A stretch of DNA of 64,000 bases from the NCBI RefSeq assembly GCF_900182735.1, contig NZ_FXTU01000003.1:417463-481462 (forward strand), given 5' to 3'. Position numbers and translations under genes: made by a program. The notes beneath the pieces are model-generated. The model ran no database searches. It worked only from the letters and a program-made list of their open reading frames with translations, and was not told the origin of the DNA. Every line of letters begins with the position of its first letter. Position 1 is the stretch's first letter. Of this stretch, positions 62,022 to 64,000 are shown piece after piece. Origin of the DNA: Laceyella tengchongensis. GTDB lineage: Bacteria; Bacillota; Bacilli; Thermoactinomycetales; Thermoactinomycetaceae.

Positions 62022-62170
62022 TGTCTAGCTCCTCTTCATAACATGTCATTCTTAAATTAACACATAAAAGGGAGCCAATGCCAGGATTGTGACCCTTTTC
62101 TGAAAATGATGTTGTATATCTTTAATTAACATGGTAATATAAAGTTATCATAGTGAATGGAGGTGATTAC

Positions 62171-62203
62171 ATGCGCTTTATCGCCGATCCACCTTGGAGC
62201 TAA
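62171..62203 (+). CDS. 10-codon minigene with methyltransferase-like DPPW motif
   Basis: MRFIADPPWS then TAA, with a near-perfect GGAGGTGATTAC ribosome site. ADPPWS is the catalytic motif of MT-A70 adenine methyltransferases, so it is either the start of a lost methyltransferase or a leader peptide. A terminator follows 9 bases later. Confidence 0.4.
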   Translation: MRFIADPPWS

Positions 62204-62211
62204 ACAAATAG

Positions 62212-62235
62212 CGCCTTACCGGGTTTGGTAAGGCG
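62212..62235. terminator. Hairpin between the minigene and the convergent gene
   Basis: CGCCTTACC and GGTAAGGCG form a perfect 9-bp stem with a 6-base loop; T run is poor on both sides. Confidence 0.6.
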
Positions 62236-62256
62236 TCCAACATCAGGGCTACAACC

Positions 62257-62727
62257 TTATGCTCTTGTATCGTTGGGCGGATACATGCTCAATTTGCGCC
62301 CATGATAGTCAATTTTTACTTCTGATGGAGAGATAGGCACTTGGGACCATAACCATGCAGCAATCGCTTTTGCGTCATTGTATCGCCCAAAGAAATACCG
62401 CCCTGCATATTCAAACATGGCCCCTTGGACTTCAAGGCTGTTATCTTCGCAAAAATCACAAAAAAATTCGACCGCAATGGGAGGAAAGCCGGAGACTAGA
62501 CCAAGCTGGTAATGATACTCACGTGAGGGAATATCAACACCATTGATCTTAGCAGAAAACTCTCTGCACATCGCGATCGAACGAAAAAAAACGATGGCTT
62601 TTGGGAGTTCTACGTGAGGGTACCGCTTTAGCCAAAAGATTTCCGGATGTGTTTTGGTAACAATTAATGCCGGTTTCAAGCCTGCTATAAAGGCATCGAT
62701 GTCCGTCACATGATCACAACCATTCAT
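62257..62727 (-). CDS. Conserved hypothetical protein (paralogue of 29035)
   Basis: 156 residues. IFWLKRYPHVELPKAIVFFR, then SREYHYQLGLVSGFPPIAVE and FFCDFCEDNSLEV. The YHxxLGLxxGxPPxAVxF core is shared with the gene at 29035 near arrays B and C. No known domain. Its paralogue and this copy both sit close to a CRISPR leader (here the fossil at 63.2 kb). Confidence 0.7.
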   Translation of the reverse strand: MNGCDHVTDIDAFIAGLKPALIVTKTHPEIFWLKRYPHVELPKAIVFFRSIAMCREFSAKINGVDIPSREYHYQLGLVSGFPPIAVEFFCDFCEDNSLEVQGAMFEYAGRYFFGRYNDAKAIAAWLWSQVPISPSEVKIDYHGRKLSMYPPNDTRA

Positions 62728-62748
62728 TTTTTAATTGGAGGGAGTTAC

Positions 62749-63009
62749 ATGTTTAAACCATGGCTACATCGCCGTTTCGTACTTAATCCATTCTCGGTGG
62801 TTGCGTTGAATGGTGGTTTGGGTGAAAGCGTTTCATTCTTCTGGGGATCAAGCAATGACGACCAAGATGAAGACGGCGGTCGAGTCATCTACCGCTGGAA
62901 GTGCAGATTTTGCTGGGAAGAATACAAAGACACGAACAACGACGGCCACGCTCCCGATTGCGAAGTGTGCCATAACAAGATGAAATTTTATGAGAAGATG
63001 TATACCTAA
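62749..63009 (+). CDS. Small zinc-ribbon protein
   Basis: 86 residues from the ATG at 62749 behind GGAGGGAG. CRFCWEEYKD and CEVCHNKMKF give two CxxC pairs, a likely zinc site. The first half (SVVALNGGLGESVSFFWGSS) has no match I know. Followed by terminators at 63040-63110. Confidence 0.7.
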   Translation: MFKPWLHRRFVLNPFSVVALNGGLGESVSFFWGSSNDDQDEDGGRVIYRWKCRFCWEEYKDTNNDGHAPDCEVCHNKMKFYEKMYT

Positions 63010-63082
63010 TCATCTTCAACGGCAAACGAAAAGACCCCTTCCTGGTTGAAGGGAAGGAGCTTCAATTAGTCATGATTAAGGC

Positions 63083-63111
63083 GGGACGAGTGAAGTCGTC
63101 CTTTTTTATTT
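63083..63111 (+). terminator. Terminator after the zinc-ribbon gene
   Basis: GGACGA and TCGTCC pair and are followed by TTTTTT. A second, weaker hairpin lies at 63035-63055. Confidence 0.75.
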
Positions 63112-63130
63112 TCTCTAAAGGTTACCCACT

Positions 63131-63268
63131 GATTTTCAATCCATTATGGATTCAGCTAAAAACTGTATGTGAACTTCAGCCATTTTAAGTATTTTCATTA
63201 AAACAAAAAAAACAAAACGATCTGTGAACCGTAATGGTGCAAAAATGCCAGGAGGTTCACGGACCATT
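63131..63268 (-). CRISPR. Fossil CRISPR locus: one degenerate repeat plus decayed leader
   Basis: 63131-63163 is a GTTGAATCC-type repeat with several changes (CCATTATGG core kept). It is followed by about 100 bases clearly homologous to leaders A-E: TGTATGTGAACTTCAGCC, then ATCTGTGAACCG and GGAGGTTCACGGACC. The promoter -10 has changed and the inverted repeat has one mismatch. No spacer remains. Confidence 0.85.
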
Positions 63269-63276
63269 AATATAAA

Positions 63277-63302
63277 AAAGCCCAGCAAATTGCTAGGCTA
63301 TC
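63277..63302. terminator. Hairpin
   Basis: AGCCCAGCAA and TTGCTAGGCT form an imperfect stem after an A run; possibly the terminator of the leftward gene at 63335. Confidence 0.6.
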
Positions 63303-63334
63303 AACTTTGATTAATCTTCCCACAAAAAAGTACA

Positions 63335-63733
63335 CTAATTTTTATTTATAAACATTGCATTCAACTCATCAATTAAAAAATATACAATCGCAATTATTGT
63401 AGTGAAAATATAAAATTGTTCCAGATCATTTTGACCAATTGAAATAATAGCACTTCCAATCAAACCAGAAATAACATAGAGAATAAACTTAACAATATAC
63501 CTTGTAACACCTTTTATTTTTTTAGTTATAAAATCAAAAAATATTGATACCATTAATCCATAACCAAAAATACCAATAAAAGAAAAAAAACTTGCAATGG
63601 CTAAAAAAAACATAAATTCACTCGTCGTAGATTCAATAATTACATAAGAATAACCTAATAAAAACAAAATCCAAGTGAACAATGCACTTAATAACTTTCG
63701 GTATATTTTATTATTTGTTAATGATAACTTCAT
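63335..63733 (-). CDS. Small membrane protein
   Basis: 132 residues, four TM segments (LFTWILFLLGYSYVIIES, MFFLAIASFFSFIGIFGYGL, YIVKFILYVISGLIGSAIIS, FYIFTTIIAIVYFLIDEL). AT-rich unlike its neighbours. No family recognised. Confidence 0.6.
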   Translation of the reverse strand: MKLSLTNNKIYRKLLSALFTWILFLLGYSYVIIESTTSEFMFFLAIASFFSFIGIFGYGLMVSIFFDFITKKIKGVTRYIVKFILYVISGLIGSAIISIGQNDLEQFYIFTTIIAIVYFLIDELNAMFINKN

Positions 63734-63750
63734 TTTAACCCGCTCTTTTC

Positions 63751-64000
63751 TTATAAAGCCTGGCTATGCCAGGCTGAGAATGTTGACAAACCCTGCGAAT
63801 CAACTTTGTTGATCGCAGGGTTTTTGTATATAAAAGGGATATAAACAATTAATGGATGAATATCAACCCATATAAACTTAAAACCACCTCCCTTACCTGC
63901 TCTCGAAAGCAGCATAGCCAACTTTTTTATGTTTTGAGCCACAGCAGTTAGGAGGCATTGCTCTTGAATTTTTGCAAGCCCCCTGTAGCGTGCGTATCGA
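63751..64000 (-). mobile_element. C-terminal end of an IS transposase (IS1182-like), cut by the window edge
   Basis: Reading leftward from the edge: ARYRGLAKIQEQCLLTAVAQ then NIKKLAMLLSRAG, the typical C-terminus of DDE transposases of the IS1182/IS5 group. Two hairpins at 63763-63826 (one with GCAGGG stem) lie at its 3' end, as common for terminators or IS ends. The start and left/right boundary of the IS are outside the window. Confidence 0.8.

Larger units (their letters stand above)
24665..64000. mobile_element. Large integrated element with CRISPR III-B, plasmid-type and toxin modules (left end; right end outside window)
   Basis: Bounded on the left by the split ytfJ and a large serine recombinase. 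Everything visible to its right is accessory: Cmr CRISPR, replication-relaxation and conjugation-like genes, Xre repressor, polymorphic toxins with immunity genes, ParM/ParR and an IS. Gene density and codon style differ from the chromosomal part, with more AT-rich stretches and many broken genes. No housekeeping gene is seen after 24.7 kb. Confidence 0.75.

Noticed and set aside
24665..64000. tRNA or rRNA genes, and cas1/cas2/cas6
   Set aside because: Looked for and not found; absence is by eye only.

Overview
The window reads as the junction between an ordinary Bacillales-type chromosome and a large integrated mobile element. The host is a Gram-positive, endospore-forming aerobe. It carries dacB-spmA-spmB-rluB-resB-resC-resD-resE in the Bacillus order, plus bacillithiol genes (bshB-like deacetylase, ypdA), mecA and a T-box in front of serine biosynthesis. 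The mixed GC content and protein style suggest a thermophilic relative such as the Thermoactinomycetaceae, but that is an inference from style, not from a marker gene.

Bases 1-24.66 kb are chromosomal. They hold the tail of a probable asparaginase, a purine permease, YpdA, glutamate dehydrogenase, a BshB2-like deacetylase, MecA, a CPBP protease, ferredoxin, a secreted papain-like protease cassette, rhodanese, pyrophosphatase, a UvrD/PcrA-like helicase and a T-box-controlled aminotransferase-serA pair. An SDR, resE-resD-resC-resB (no resA here), rluB, spmB, spmA and dacB follow. The last chromosomal gene, ytfJ (forespore sporulation protein), is cut near 24.66 kb.

From about 24.66 kb to the right edge the sequence is an element that enters ytfJ next to a large serine recombinase. 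Its visible 39 kb has four parts. (1) 26.3-42.1 kb is a type III-B CRISPR region: a complete cmr1-cas10-cmr3-cmr4-cmr5-cmr6 operon, a membrane protein with a receiver-like cytoplasmic domain, and five CRISPR arrays. All arrays read leftward from near-identical leaders and use two repeat variants; no cas1, cas2 or cas6 is visible. (2) 42.2-48.6 kb is a plasmid/conjugation-like module: replication-relaxation protein, a frameshifted VirB4/HerA-like ATPase, small membrane proteins and a DnaD-like replication protein. It is divided from a Xre repressor by a twin-operator control region. (3) 49.1-59.6 kb is a polymorphic-toxin island with many SUKH (SMI1/KNR4) immunity genes, several of them broken. 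It carries a WHH-nuclease toxin with a prepilin-like N-terminus beside a signal peptidase and a Yip1 protein, and an EndoU-like toxin beside a CdiI-like immunity gene. (4) 59.7-64 kb holds a ParM/ParR-type segregation system, small genes, a fossil CRISPR leader and the end of an IS transposase.

Taken together this looks like an integrative plasmid or ICE-like element that brings defence, inter-bacterial competition and its own segregation system. It sits in a sporulation gene, so its excision would have to be timed with sporulation for ytfJ to work. The most promising candidates for undescribed biology are the receiver-domain membrane protein beside the HD-less Cas10 system, the repeats dispersed into genes, and the prepilin-fused toxin with its own signal peptidase.
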